Shown: in pieces, positions 35,065 through 45,846 of the stretch
How the letters are laid out: every line of letters starts with the position of its first letter
Position numbering within the stretch: the stretch's first letter is position 1
Assembly (NCBI GenBank): GCA_025060015.1
Contig: JANXDB010000067.1
Location: 1-49,715, forward strand
Origin: Caldimicrobium sp.
GTDB taxonomy: Bacteria > Desulfobacterota > Thermodesulfobacteria > Thermodesulfobacteriales > Thermodesulfobacteriaceae
Direction: 5' to 3'
DNA length: 49,715 nucleotides
The notes under the pieces: model-generated
What the model was told of the DNA's origin: nothing
The model's database searches: none
What the model saw: only the letters and a program-made list of their open reading frames with translations
Program-made: the position numbers and the translations under genes

Positions 35065-35711
35065 TCTTCCTTAATTCTCTGGATGATTCTCTCCAAATAG
35101 GGAAGGTCTTCTACTGGACACAATCCTATGAGAGGAGCATTACTGGGGACAATTTCAAAAGGCTTGAAATAAAGACGGTATATCACGAAGGTTCCCCTCT
35201 CCCTTAGATGAATCGGGGTTTCTCTTTTCATAAAGGTCATAGTCAAAAGCTCGCTTCCCTGCTTTACAGTTACCTTTCCCAAACCCTCTTTCTCAATCTG
35301 CTTTGCAAGTTCAGGATTGATGATATATCTTGCTGTTTCAGGAGCTTTTATTACGAAGAGGGTGGAAAGTAAGATTTCAGAGATTATCTCCTCTTGAGTA
35401 AGGGCATGTTTTATTTCAAGCACCGTTTCAAAGGCTTCAACAAATTTGTTTAGAAACTCAAAGCGGATATTTTGAACTACTCCGTTGTAGTTGGAACTGA
35501 TAATCTTGGGATTTTTTTCCCTCTCTAAGACGAATAAAGGAGATCCAGGTTTTTCAAGCCACTTACCCCTTGGTCCAGTAACCTCCATACCCTCTTTAAC
35601 CTTAAATTCTATGATCTTGCCTGTGTGAGGTGTTTTAACGGGGTATATTTTGTATGGATTAGCTTTTAATTTTTGAATCATTTGAGTTAGTTGCTGAAAA
35701 TCAATCTTCAT
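35052..35711 (-). CDS. Divergent biotin/lipoyl-carrier-like protein of the acetyl-CoA carboxylase locus
   Basis: 219-aa protein. Residues about 20-100 align without gaps to the biotinyl domain: VKTPHTGKIIEFKVKEGMEV, then PLFVLEREKNPKIISSNYNG, then VVQNIRFEFLNKFVEAFETV. In place of the normal E-A-M-K-M it reads E-R-E-K-N, keeping a lysine (Lys66) at the attachment point. The C-terminal half (about 105-219) is unrecognised and has no clear motif. It lies between the fused carboxyltransferase (5-nt gap) and birA (overlap). It is either a biotin carrier with an altered acceptor site or a former one. Identification is by my own alignment by eye. Confidence 0.6.
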   Translation of the reverse strand: MKIDFQQLTQMIQKLKANPYKIYPVKTPHTGKIIEFKVKEGMEVTGPRGKWLEKPGSPLFVLEREKNPKIISSNYNGVVQNIRFEFLNKFVEAFETVLEIKHALTQEEIISEILLSTLFVIKAPETARYIINPELAKQIEKEGLGKVTVKQGSELLTMTFMKRETPIHLRERGTFVIYRLYFKPFEIVPSNAPLIGLCPVEDLPYLERIIQRIKEEWPA

Positions 35712-35716
35712 GGGTT

Positions 35717-37933
35717 TTACCTATAGTAGAGGTTTGGGCCTCCCATAGTTAATAGGGCAAAGAACAGTTTTTTTCTCAATTCTCTTCTGTCCCAGATGCC
35801 CTGTATATGCCCTCTTTTGAGTGCATTTTCTACGCTGTGATAATCTGGAGGTACTGGTTGTCCTGTGGTCTCTAAGATAACCCTTGGTCCAGCAAAACCA
35901 AGTCTAGTGGATTTTAGAGCAAATTGATAGGGAGCTGATCCCAAGAAACTTGCAACTGGTCCTGCATAGGAATTGTTATCGTAGACTACAAGGTAGAGGC
36001 CCCCGCTATCTACATAATCTCTTACAGCCATGGTGCATCTTGGCATCTGCACCACCCCAAGAGTGCCTTCGTGAATTCTTATCCCACCGGTGGTGTGAAC
36101 TAAACTTAAAAAGGGCCTTCTTGTGAGTTTAGCAAGCTCTATGGCTCTGATGAACTTCTCGCCCTCAGCTACCCCCACTGTGCCCTGCCTGAAGTCGGCA
36201 ACAAGCATAATTGCTACTATGGAAATTCCACCGATCTTTGCCTCAAAGGAGAGAAGTGAGGAGTTCAAACCAGTCTCTTTACGTGCGGCTTTCAGTTTCT
36301 CGGCATAGCCTTCAAAGTTAAGGGGATTGCTTGAGCTAAGCTCTTCATTGAAAAACTTAACACTGTCCCTGTCAAAGATGTTGTTCAAGTACCAGTTATA
36401 TTCCAGTGGAAAATGATACCCACAGGTAGGACAAACACCGCAGAACTCTCCATAGAGATCAGGGACCCAAAGGTCTGGACATCCGTATTTTTCTGCCTGT
36501 GGACAGGTGACTGTTCTGTCCTGAAGGGCAAGGGGGCTCTGATACATAGAACTATCAACGTCTATCTCTGCTAAAGCCCTAACCTTAGGCCTGATCTTCT
36601 TTCCCACTATTAGGTTGTAAACACTCTTGACAGGATCAGAAACTGGTTTCATAAGCACTGTGGACTCACTGAGCAACTCATCTAAGAACTTTTTAAAGGT
36701 CTTTTGTCCCTTCTTTAAAACTTGATATTTGAATTCATAGGCAAGACTTTGAGTTATTTTAGCACCTCTTTCGGTGAGAGATTTAAATATGCCCTTGGAT
36801 TCTAAAACCGCCCACTGACTCATTTTGCGATATTTCTCCCATCTATTTTCCATGAGGATCTCCTTTTCGTCCTCGGAGAGTTCCCAGTTGACAAAATATT
36901 TGAAGGATTCGGTGTTTTGTTTTGAAAGGGCGTAACGCCTAAGAAGTTTGATGCTTCGTGTCTGTAAGACTATCTGATCTGTGGCTTTTATGAGCTCAAA
37001 TTTGAGTCTTTTGAAGAATTCGTAGTCCTTTCTTCTGGCTCCAAGTGGTGGCTCAGGGACTACTCTGTCAATAGTCCCAAGTTTAAGATTATCCTGGGCT
37101 GTGAGCTTTAGGGCCACAGCCATTTTTTCAACCAACTCTCTTGGAGGCCTTTCGTCACGAAGCTTAGCCTCAATCGCTGCTCCACCCTCAGGGCTTATGA
37201 CAGAGTAATAACCTTTCTCACTCATCAGTCTGAAATCTGTGAGTCCAATAGCCTCTGCTCCACCTGAACCTCCCTCGGATATGAAAGATACCGTAGGTAC
37301 TTCAAGCTTGCTGAGGTAATATAGATTTCTCGCGATCTGTTGAGCTGCTCCGGGATAATCCTCTATGGGATATGCTCCAGGGGTAAAGATGAAAAAGTGA
37401 ATAGGAATACCCTCAGTTTCAGCCATCTTCATGTATCTCAAGGCCTTTTCATTGCCCCAAGGGGTGGCACTACCACCTCTTCTATATTCCTCTCCCTGTC
37501 CCTTTTCATGGCCAATTACCATAACTTGATGGAAGTAAACTTCATTGCCTACCCTTCTGCTTATCAGGGCCTTAGCACACACGATGGCAGGATCAATGTT
37601 GAGTTCTCCCTCCCCACCAAGTTCCACATAGTTATCATAGACATTTTCCAAAATATCCATCAAAGTGAATCTCTTAGGATGCCTCACGATCTTAACTATT
37701 TCATAGGGAGTGAGTGTTTCCTCTGCTTTGAGCAGGATCTGATCTACAGTCTCCTTGGTTTTTTCGTAAAAGGCCTTGATCTCTGATGGAGAAAAATCAT
37801 AAAAATTAGCGCAGATTTCGTTTATTTTATTCACATATTCCTTGATGTTAAGAAAATCCTCACCTTTGATATCTTTTATATACTCTGCCGTGTCCAAGAG
37901 ATCTCTCAGGGCTTTATGAAGCTCTATCTGCAT
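35717..37933 (-). CDS. Fused acetyl-CoA carboxylase carboxyltransferase (AccA-AccD order)
   Basis: 738-aa fusion. The N-terminal part (about 60-310) is AccA-like: HPKRFTLMDILENVYDNYVE, VMVIGHEKGQ, FTPGAYPIEDYPGAAQQIA and SEGGSGGAEAIGLTDF. A helical linker (about 310-460) follows. The C-terminal part (about 465-738) is AccD-like with a zinc-finger set (CPQAEKYGC and CGVCPTCGYHF), VAEGEKFIRAIELAK and GAPYQFALK-like segments. The AccA-first order is the reverse of the common AccDA fusion; similar proteins occur in sulfate reducers. It transfers CO2 from carboxybiotin to an acyl-CoA, most likely acetyl-CoA for fatty acids. Lies 12 nt after accC. Confidence 0.88.
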   Translation of the reverse strand: MQIELHKALRDLLDTAEYIKDIKGEDFLNIKEYVNKINEICANFYDFSPSEIKAFYEKTKETVDQILLKAEETLTPYEIVKIVRHPKRFTLMDILENVYDNYVELGGEGELNIDPAIVCAKALISRRVGNEVYFHQVMVIGHEKGQGEEYRRGGSATPWGNEKALRYMKMAETEGIPIHFFIFTPGAYPIEDYPGAAQQIARNLYYLSKLEVPTVSFISEGGSGGAEAIGLTDFRLMSEKGYYSVISPEGGAAIEAKLRDERPPRELVEKMAVALKLTAQDNLKLGTIDRVVPEPPLGARRKDYEFFKRLKFELIKATDQIVLQTRSIKLLRRYALSKQNTESFKYFVNWELSEDEKEILMENRWEKYRKMSQWAVLESKGIFKSLTERGAKITQSLAYEFKYQVLKKGQKTFKKFLDELLSESTVLMKPVSDPVKSVYNLIVGKKIRPKVRALAEIDVDSSMYQSPLALQDRTVTCPQAEKYGCPDLWVPDLYGEFCGVCPTCGYHFPLEYNWYLNNIFDRDSVKFFNEELSSSNPLNFEGYAEKLKAARKETGLNSSLLSFEAKIGGISIVAIMLVADFRQGTVGVAEGEKFIRAIELAKLTRRPFLSLVHTTGGIRIHEGTLGVVQMPRCTMAVRDYVDSGGLYLVVYDNNSYAGPVASFLGSAPYQFALKSTRLGFAGPRVILETTGQPVPPDYHSVENALKRGHIQGIWDRRELRKKLFFALLTMGGPNLYYR

Positions 37934-37945
37934 AGTCTGTCCACT

Positions 37946-39331
37946 TTAAATAAATTGGTATATGAAGTTTAGATTTTCTCGCAGAAACTCTATGTTTGTA
38001 AGGAGTGTTTCACCCTTTGGGGTTTGTCCTTCAATTTTTATATCATCAAGAAAGATTTTACTCTTCTGAAGTAGATCCTCCAGATTCTCTGCATAAATTA
38101 TGGCTAAGGCAAGATTAGGGTCAAACTGGGTAGGGATGGTGTAAGGGGTATCCTGAGGGACATGAGTTCTCATGGTAAGCCAAGGCTGGGGAGTGTATTG
38201 AAATCTGTTTATGGTACCACTAAGGGGAACAAAGCCCCTCCTAGTGTCCTCAGCTATAAGGCGAAATTCTAAACTCATACCTCTAAAGTTGATATCACTT
38301 TGAGTATATCCAAGGTTATCTCCCATGGCCACTCGTATCTGTTCTCTAATAAGATTTACTGGTTTGTCCTTTATGAAGGATATCTTAGCCGAGATTTCGT
38401 TTTCCACCTGTATTCTTGTGTTAACTTCCATGAGGTAATACTTACCCTCTGGGGTGATAAGCCACTCAAAGGTTCCCACGCTATCATAGTTAAAGTGTTT
38501 AGCAAGCTTAAGTGAATACTCTATAATCTCTCTCTCGATCTTCTCTGGATCAAAGGCGTATCTATACTTAGAACAGAAACCAGGTGCAAGTTCAATTCTC
38601 TTCTGTTTAAAGGGGCTTTGGATGGTGCAGTTTCTTGTTCCAAAATGGACATATTCCCCTTTTTTACTGCCTAAAATCTGGACCTCTAAGTGTTGGAATC
38701 TGGGAATTTTTACTTCAATTATCACTCCCTCTTCACCAAAGAGTCTTTTAGCATAGGCTCTGATCTTTCTAAAGACAGGTCTAATTTCCTCTAAAGTTTT
38801 AACCTCTTCAATTCCCATTCCACCGCCACCTGCTACCGCCTTGATAAGAAAGGAAATCTCTTTGAAGCCCTGAGCCTCTGCCTCTTCCAAAAGATCCTCT
38901 GCCTTGAACTCAGCGTCGATTTCGTTGTAAAGAGGCTCAATTGTTCCTGGAATAACGGGTATACCCAATTCATGAGCAACCCTTTTCATATAGAGTTTGT
39001 TTCCAAGATCTCTAATGGCCTCCCAGGAGGGTCCAATCCAGATCAGAGGTCTCTCTCTTTTGACCACTCTTCGTGCAAAACGATAGTTCTCTGAGAGAAA
39101 GCCATATCCAGGGTGAATGGCGGTACAGTTTTCTTCATCTGCCACGGCAAGGATATCGTTCATATCCCTGTAATCTGAGATGCGATACTTTTTTTTAGCC
39201 AAGCGCACATGCAAAGACTCCTCGTCTTCCTTAGTGTAAAGGGCTACATAGTCCAACTTTAACTGGTCGCAGGCTTCTATAATACGAAGAGCAATCTCTC
39301 CTCTGTTTGCGATGAGGACCTTGTCTTTCAT
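37946..39331 (-). CDS. accC: Biotin carboxylase, divergent type
   Basis: 461-aa ATP-grasp enzyme that carboxylates biotin. Recognisable parts are KVLIANRGEIALRIIEACDQ, IHPGYGFLSENYRFARRV, FLIKAVAGGGGMGIEEVKTL and the active site GTFEWLITPEGKYYLMEVNTRIQVE. Several E. coli AccC positions differ: the QRRHQK block reads QSPFKQKRIELAP and VEHPVTE reads VENEISA. The core Glu/Asn/Arg residues of EVNTRIQ remain. It belongs with the fused carboxyltransferase and carrier-like gene; together they form an SRB-style ACC. Confidence 0.9.
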   Translation of the reverse strand: MKDKVLIANRGEIALRIIEACDQLKLDYVALYTKEDEESLHVRLAKKKYRISDYRDMNDILAVADEENCTAIHPGYGFLSENYRFARRVVKRERPLIWIGPSWEAIRDLGNKLYMKRVAHELGIPVIPGTIEPLYNEIDAEFKAEDLLEEAEAQGFKEISFLIKAVAGGGGMGIEEVKTLEEIRPVFRKIRAYAKRLFGEEGVIIEVKIPRFQHLEVQILGSKKGEYVHFGTRNCTIQSPFKQKRIELAPGFCSKYRYAFDPEKIEREIIEYSLKLAKHFNYDSVGTFEWLITPEGKYYLMEVNTRIQVENEISAKISFIKDKPVNLIREQIRVAMGDNLGYTQSDINFRGMSLEFRLIAEDTRRGFVPLSGTINRFQYTPQPWLTMRTHVPQDTPYTIPTQFDPNLALAIIYAENLEDLLQKSKIFLDDIKIEGQTPKGETLLTNIEFLRENLNFIYQFI

Positions 39332-39348
39332 TTCATTTTGACCATAAG

Positions 39349-40671
<1,323 letters not shown>

Positions 40672-40717
40672 TTACTATATTTTACTGAAAATAAAAGATT
40701 TTCATCCCACTTCTTAC

Positions 40718-42505
40718 CTACTTATCCCAGCCAGGCAGAAGATGGAGCTCTAAGATCTGTTCGATGTTTACCGCACTGGGTGCCCCGGTGAGCAAACACT
40801 GCCCTCTTTGGGTCTTAGGAAAGGCGATTACTTCACGGATACTTTTTTTTCCTAGCATCAACATAATGAGTCTATCAAGCCCAAAGGCCAGTCCTCCATG
40901 TGGAGGAGCCCCGAATTCCAGTGCCTGAAGTAAGAAGCCGAACTTCTCCTCTGCTTCCTCCTTGGAGATACCTAGTATCTGGAAGATCTTTTCCTGGAGA
41001 TCCCTTCTGTGAATACGGATACTACCTCCTCCAATCTCAATTCCATTGAGGACGATATCGTAGGCTCTGGATCTGACTTTTAGAGGCTCAGTATCCAAAA
41101 GATCTAGATCTTCAAGCTTAGGGTGAGTAAAGGGGTGGTGCATAGAAACGAGTCTATTTTCTGTATCATCCCATTCAAATAGAGGAAAATCAACGATCCA
41201 GGTGAATTGGAAGGTTTTTTCTGGAATCAATGAGAGTTTCTGAGCCAAGTTAAGTCTGAGCTCTCCTAAGATGTGACGGGTGACTTTGGCTTCATCTGCT
41301 ACGAAAAACAGGGTTGCTCTTTCCTCGCTTAGGTCAAAGACCTCCTCAAATTTCGTGAGTATAGAGGGCTCAAAAAATTTTACAATAGGTGAAACCCATT
41401 TTTCTTCAAGTTGTGAGGCTTCCTTATTGTACTTAATCCAGGCAAGACCTTTAGCACCCAAGTTCTGAGCAAGTTGGGTAAGCTCCTCTATTTCTTTACG
41501 TGAAAAGTGAGCAGGCGCCTTGATTCCGTTAACTATTCCTCCCCTTTCAAGGGCTGAACGAAAGACCTGAAAATTAGAAACCCTTGCCAGCTCTGATACA
41601 TCCCTCAACTCTAAGGAAAATCTAAGGTCTGGCCTATCAGTTCCATATCGAGAGATGGCCTGTTCAAAACTCAAACGAGGAAAAGGTGTACTTATGGTTA
41701 TCCCCAGGTTTTGTTCAAAGAGGAAACTTAGTAGATTTTCTACCAACTGTTGAATATCTTCCTCTTTGATAAAGCTCATCTCTAAGTCAAGCTGGGTAAA
41801 TTCAGGTTGCCTGTCTGCCCTTAGGTCTTCATCTCTGAAACAACGCACTATCTGAAAATATCTTTCAAAACCTGCAATCATAAGGATTTGTTTGAAAAGC
41901 TGGGGAGATTGAGGGAGGGCATAGAATTTTCCAGGATATAGTCTACTGGGCACTAAATAATCCCTTGCTCCCTCTGGAGTGCTTTTAGTTAGATAGGGTG
42001 TTTCGATCTCCACGAACCCCTGCCTATCGAGAAATTCCCTTATGCTCTGATTAATCTTGTGTCTAAAGATAAGTGGTTTGTGACCATTCAAAGCACGCAT
42101 CTCTAAATAGCGATACCTAAGCCGTGTGGCTTCTGAGACTTCAGAAAGGTCTTCATCCATGGGGAATGGCGGGGTTATTGAGGTATTGTGTATCTCTAAA
42201 TCCTTTCCTACCAGTTCTACTTCTCCAGTTGGAATCTTGGGATTTTCCATACCTGGTGGCCTTCTTCTAATAACTCCTCTTATACTTACAGCAAATTCGT
42301 TTCTTAAGGAATCTGCTAACCTGTGAATTTGAGGATCAATCCCTTCCTCAAAGACCACCTGTAAAATTCCACTGCGATCTCTGAGATCAAGAAAGATTAC
42401 TCCTCCATGATCTCTTCTCCTGAGAATCCATCCACAGACGGTAACTTCCTCTCCAACCATATCTGTGTGGATCTCCTCTATAAAGTGGGTCCTTTTTAGA
42501 TTCAT
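40718..42505 (-). CDS. aspS: Aspartyl-tRNA synthetase, bacterial type
   Basis: 595-aa class II synthetase. N-terminal OB-fold ([20 protein letters not shown]) binds the anticodon. The catalytic core has [40 protein letters not shown] (motif 2) and [15 protein letters not shown] (motif 3). The bacterial GAD insertion is present at about 290-420. GGAGG sits just before a GTG (42508) and the ATG at 42505; the ATG has the better spacing. It follows tatD with no gap. The archaeal-type non-discriminating form is excluded by the GAD domain. Confidence 0.97.
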   Translation of the reverse strand: MNLKRTHFIEEIHTDMVGEEVTVCGWILRRRDHGGVIFLDLRDRSGILQVVFEEGIDPQIHRLADSLRNEFAVSIRGVIRRRPPGMENPKIPTGEVELVGKDLEIHNTSITPPFPMDEDLSEVSEATRLRYRYLEMRALNGHKPLIFRHKINQSIREFLDRQGFVEIETPYLTKSTPEGARDYLVPSRLYPGKFYALPQSPQLFKQILMIAGFERYFQIVRCFRDEDLRADRQPEFTQLDLEMSFIKEEDIQQLVENLLSFLFEQNLGITISTPFPRLSFEQAISRYGTDRPDLRFSLELRDVSELARVSNFQVFRSALERGGIVNGIKAPAHFSRKEIEELTQLAQNLGAKGLAWIKYNKEASQLEEKWVSPIVKFFEPSILTKFEEVFDLSEERATLFFVADEAKVTRHILGELRLNLAQKLSLIPEKTFQFTWIVDFPLFEWDDTENRLVSMHHPFTHPKLEDLDLLDTEPLKVRSRAYDIVLNGIEIGGGSIRIHRRDLQEKIFQILGISKEEAEEKFGFLLQALEFGAPPHGGLAFGLDRLIMLMLGKKSIREVIAFPKTQRGQCLLTGAPSAVNIEQILELHLLPGWDK

Positions 42506-42508
42506 CAC

Positions 42509-43291
42509 TTAACCTCCGTAGTCATTGAATTTGAAAAATTTTATGGCATTGGCAGTAGTTTGCTCGGCCACTTCCTCCAAGGAAAGGGCCTTTAGCTCTG
42601 CTAAACACTTAGCGGTATGTATCAAAAAGGCAGGCTCATTTCTCTTCCCCCTCATGGGTACCGGTGAGAGGTAAGGGCAGTCTGTCTCAAGAACAATCCT
42701 ATCAAGAGGAATATATTTTGCGGCCTCTCTTAAGCCAAGGGCTTTATCAAAGGTGATCACGCCTGGTAAAGATATAAGGGAGTTAAAATCGAGAAGTTTT
42801 TGTGCTACTTTTTTTTCCGAGGTAAAGCAGTGAAAGAGGAGTGGTAGATCATGAAAATTTTTTAAAAGATCAATGGCTAAATCCCAAAAGGCAGAATCTC
42901 CTCTTAAATGGAGGATTACCGGTTTATCGTACCTCTCAGCAAGAAAGAGTAGATTTTCAAGATGAAGGATTTGCAGGTCCTTTGGAGAGTACTCCTTAAC
43001 AAAGTCGAGGCCAACTTCTCCTAAGGCTAAAGCCAAAGGTAGATTCTCTTCGATCCATCGATAGTCTTCGTCAGTCAGTTTTTTGACATCATGTGGATGA
43101 AAGCCGAGGGCAACATCAATGAGGTCAGGATACTCCCTTTTTATCTCCAAAGCCTTTAAACCGGTCTTCCTATCAATACCAACAACTAAGATTTTGATTA
43201 TTCCCGCATTTTTTGCCCTTTCAATGACCTGGGGAAGATCTTTTTTAAACTCCGGAAGGTTTAGGTGCGCGTGGGTGTCAACTAGTCTCAT
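42509..43291 (-). CDS. TatD-family metal-dependent hydrolase/DNase
   Basis: 260-aa TIM-barrel hydrolase with the metal ligands in DTHAHLNLPEF, the Glu of ALGEVGLDF, HLRGDSAF and HCFTSE, and the Asp of LETDCPYLSPVPMRGKRNEP. This is the TatD DNase/quality-control family; substrate here is unproven, and it is unrelated to Tat export. The start forms an ATGA overlap with the upstream permease gene, and aspS begins right after the stop. Confidence 0.93.
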   Translation of the reverse strand: MRLVDTHAHLNLPEFKKDLPQVIERAKNAGIIKILVVGIDRKTGLKALEIKREYPDLIDVALGFHPHDVKKLTDEDYRWIEENLPLALALGEVGLDFVKEYSPKDLQILHLENLLFLAERYDKPVILHLRGDSAFWDLAIDLLKNFHDLPLLFHCFTSEKKVAQKLLDFNSLISLPGVITFDKALGLREAAKYIPLDRIVLETDCPYLSPVPMRGKRNEPAFLIHTAKCLAELKALSLEEVAEQTTANAIKFFKFNDYGG

Positions 43292-44097
43292 TTTGTGCTT
43301 AAAAGGAATAGCCCAAAAAGATACAGACTCATAAATATAATAGCAGATGCAGAAAAGGGAATATCAAGAAAGATGGATAGGAAGAATCCACCTGCCAGTG
43401 CTAAGATGTTAAGTAAAGCAATTGTTGGTATGGCGTATCTGAAGGCAGGTGAGATTCTGAGTGCAAAGGCTGTGCCAAAGATATAAAAGGAGGAAACCAG
43501 TAGGACCCCCATGAGTTTTACTCCGATCAGTATCTGAAGGGTGACCAAAAGAAGAAGAGAAAGATCGCTTCTCTTGAAGTTTAATCCCGGGATCTCCCTA
43601 TCTATACAGCTGGTTAACCACAATGGAAAGTGTTTTTTATAGATAAATATAGTGATTGTTAGGACTATGAATCCCTCTATTGCATCCTTCTTATCCACCA
43701 TGATCAGAGAGCCGAAGAGATAGTTTAAAAGGGTAGCATCGTATTGGGAGCTAATGCTTGCAAGAAAAAGGGCTAAGCCTAAGAATAAATGGGTAGTAAG
43801 AGAGGTAGCACTATCTTCATATAGTTTAAGAAAGGCTTTGAAGATATGAATTAGGCCTGATATCATAAGAGTGATAAGGAGAAGGAAAGGGAAATGTAGA
43901 ATATTGGGGATGTATGAGCTAAGTAGGGTTAGACATATAAGTGAGAAGAGCAAGAGATGGGTTAAGGCATGGGGGAAAAGGGCATTTCTCTTGAGCACTA
44001 AAAAGGTAGAGGTAAAACTTGATGACAGAGCAAAGGTCCCTCCTGCCAAAAGTCCCCATTTAAAGAGGTCTAAATAGGTAACTATGGATTCCATCAT
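43288..44097 (-). CDS. ABC-3 type metal-ion transporter permease (ZnuB-like)
   Basis: 269-aa inner-membrane protein with about eight hydrophobic segments, beginning DLFKWGLLAGGTFALSSSFT and including VLKRNALFPHALTHLLLFSL and VGVKLMGVLLVSSFYIFGTA-like blocks (here LIGVKLMGVLLVSSFYIFGT). These match the ZnuB/MntB permease family for Zn2+ or Mn2+. The ATG at 44097 overlaps the ATPase stop (TGATG), implying coupling. No substrate-binding protein gene is adjacent. Confidence 0.87.
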   Translation of the reverse strand: MMESIVTYLDLFKWGLLAGGTFALSSSFTSTFLVLKRNALFPHALTHLLLFSLICLTLLSSYIPNILHFPFLLLITLMISGLIHIFKAFLKLYEDSATSLTTHLFLGLALFLASISSQYDATLLNYLFGSLIMVDKKDAIEGFIVLTITIFIYKKHFPLWLTSCIDREIPGLNFKRSDLSLLLLVTLQILIGVKLMGVLLVSSFYIFGTAFALRISPAFRYAIPTIALLNILALAGGFFLSIFLDIPFSASAIIFMSLYLFGLFLLSTK

Positions 44098-44816
44098 CAC
44101 CAATGACAGTGTTCAATCTTGTGAAAATTAAACCAGTATACTTCTCTCTCTGCAAAGAGGCAAAAATCTTCGTGTTCACCGTGAAAGTACAACTTATGGT
44201 TTAAACAGGCAACCTTGTTAACCTCCTTGGTTATTAACCAAGTTTCATGGGTGATCAGAATGATAGTGAGGCCCTTTTGATGAAACTCTGAGAGTATCTT
44301 ATAAAAGATCTCCTGTGATACAAAGTCTAAACCTACAGAAGGTTCATCCAAAATGAGAACCTTAGGTTTCGTGGAAAGAGCTCGCACCAGATAAACCCTC
44401 TGTAGTTGTCCGAAGGAGAGGTGATAGATCTTTTTAGAGAGATGCTCCTTTATACCAAACCTCTCACACAAGTGAGATAGATGATCTTTATCAACCCTTA
44501 ACTTGTACCAAAGAAAGGGAAGTTCGAGGAATTCTCCTACAGTGAGGGGATTCATCAGGTTTATCTCCTGACCTGCCCTCTGAGGAACATAACCCACTTT
44601 ATACCACTCTTTGAAGGTTTCCAATGGTTTATCCCAAAGGTAAATATTCCCTTTGTTTGGTTTCAAAAAACCGAGGATACATCTGATTAGAGTGCTCTTC
44701 CCGCCTCCATTGGGACCGATAAGCGCAAGGAAATCTCCCTCCTTTATTTCAAGATTGATATCCTCCAAGATCGATTTTCCATCGAGAGATAGATATAAAC
44801 TCTCTATCCTAAGCAT
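44097..44816 (-). CDS. ABC transporter ATPase for metal ions (ZnuC-like)
   Basis: 239-aa ATPase energising the permease next door. Walker A GPNGGGKSTLIRC, signature LSFGQLQRVYLVRAL, Walker B KVLILDEPSVGLD and switch His ILITHETWLI are all present. The C-terminus is rich in His and Cys (HGEHEDFCLF, HKIEHCHW), as expected for a zinc or manganese system. The ATG at 44816 overlaps the mazG stop by 8 nt and has GAGG upstream; the start at 44849 would add 11 residues lying inside mazG. Confidence 0.92.
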   Translation of the reverse strand: MLRIESLYLSLDGKSILEDINLEIKEGDFLALIGPNGGGKSTLIRCILGFLKPNKGNIYLWDKPLETFKEWYKVGYVPQRAGQEINLMNPLTVGEFLELPFLWYKLRVDKDHLSHLCERFGIKEHLSKKIYHLSFGQLQRVYLVRALSTKPKVLILDEPSVGLDFVSQEIFYKILSEFHQKGLTIILITHETWLITKEVNKVACLNHKLYFHGEHEDFCLFAEREVYWFNFHKIEHCHW

Positions 44817-45612
44817 TTTCCTCGTTTTTAAGGTTATTCCAAATTTCATCCATTTCTTCCAAAGTCATCTCCTCAAGGCTTTTTCCTTGTCTCTTAACCA
44901 TTGACTCCATTTTTTTGAAACGGCTTTCAAATTTATTAACTGCCTCTTTTAGCGCTTCTTCTGGATTTATCTTTAGCTTTCTTGCGAAATTTGCCACACT
45001 GAAAAGGAGATCTCCGATCTCTTCGCTTAGTTTCTCCGTTGAGGAACTATGAAGAACCTCCTTTATCTCTCTTAATTCCTCATAGATTTTATCCAAAACA
45101 TCTTCAGCTTTTTGCCAATCAAATCCTACTCTTGCTGCTCTCTCCCCAACTCTATAGGCCTTTTGAAGGGAGGGCATTCCCCTAGGTATATTTCCTAACA
45201 CAGACTCTCCTTTGCCTTCTTTTTCCTTTATCCTCTGCCATTGTCTAACGACCTCTTCGGCATCACTAGCTGAGGCTTCACCAAAAACATGGGGATGTCT
45301 ACTTATCATTTTATTAAAGGTTAAAAAGAGGAGATCCTTCAATTTAAAGGCACCTTTTTCTTCGTAGAGAAAAATAATGAAAAGAAGGATAAACAGCAGA
45401 TCGCCTAGTTCTTCCTTTATCTCCTCTTGATCTTCTCTATCCAGAGCCTCCAAGACTTCATAACACTCCTCAAGAAGGTATTTTTTCAAGGTCTGTGGGG
45501 TTTGTTTTTTATCCCATGGACAGCCCCTTTCTCCCCGAAGCACCTCAATTATGTCAATAAGCGAGGATAGATCGCCCTTGGTGTTGAAATAAAATTTTAA
45601 GGTCTCACCCAT
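44809..45612 (-). CDS. mazG: MazG nucleoside triphosphate pyrophosphohydrolase
   Basis: 267-aa enzyme hydrolysing NTPs, including damaged or stress nucleotides, to NMP and pyrophosphate. Both MazG domains are visible: the first with RGERGCPWDKKQTPQTLKKY and EECYEVLEALDREDQEEIKE (EExxE/ExxD metal site), the second with KLSEEIGDLLFSVANFARKL. The ATG at 45612 with GAGAAG upstream is preferred to a GTG at 45624. First gene of a tightly packed minus-strand string reaching birA. Confidence 0.94.
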   Translation of the reverse strand: MGETLKFYFNTKGDLSSLIDIIEVLRGERGCPWDKKQTPQTLKKYLLEECYEVLEALDREDQEEIKEELGDLLFILLFIIFLYEEKGAFKLKDLLFLTFNKMISRHPHVFGEASASDAEEVVRQWQRIKEKEGKGESVLGNIPRGMPSLQKAYRVGERAARVGFDWQKAEDVLDKIYEELREIKEVLHSSSTEKLSEEIGDLLFSVANFARKLKINPEEALKEAVNKFESRFKKMESMVKRQGKSLEEMTLEEMDEIWNNLKNEENA

Positions 45613-45628
45613 GTTACTTCTCACTGAG

Positions 45629-45657
45629 ATTGTAATTATGAGTTAAGCATAGGACAA
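45629..45657 (-). promoter_or_regulatory. Promoter upstream of mazG
   Basis: Minus-strand TTGTCC (45657-45652), 17-nt spacer, TACAAT (45634-45629), start near 45622, 10 nt before the ATG. The rest of the 45625-45846 gap shows no gene or clear structure. Confidence 0.5.
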
Positions 45658-45846
45658 GGTAACACTGTGGTCTTTTTTGGTAATTGTCCCTCATAGGTCA
45701 AGGTATGGAGAAAGATTCCTTTGAAAGTCCAGAATGAGCATTTTTTAGCTGTAGGACTGACCAAAATGAAGTATCTCTGCAGATAATTTTAACAAGGGCT
45801 GAGAATTCCTCTCCCTACTCAAAATAAGAACTCACTTACAAAGCCA

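Noticed and set aside
37340-37786. 148-aa + strand frame inside the carboxyltransferase gene
   Set aside because: Shadow of a clear, family-matching gene on the other strand.
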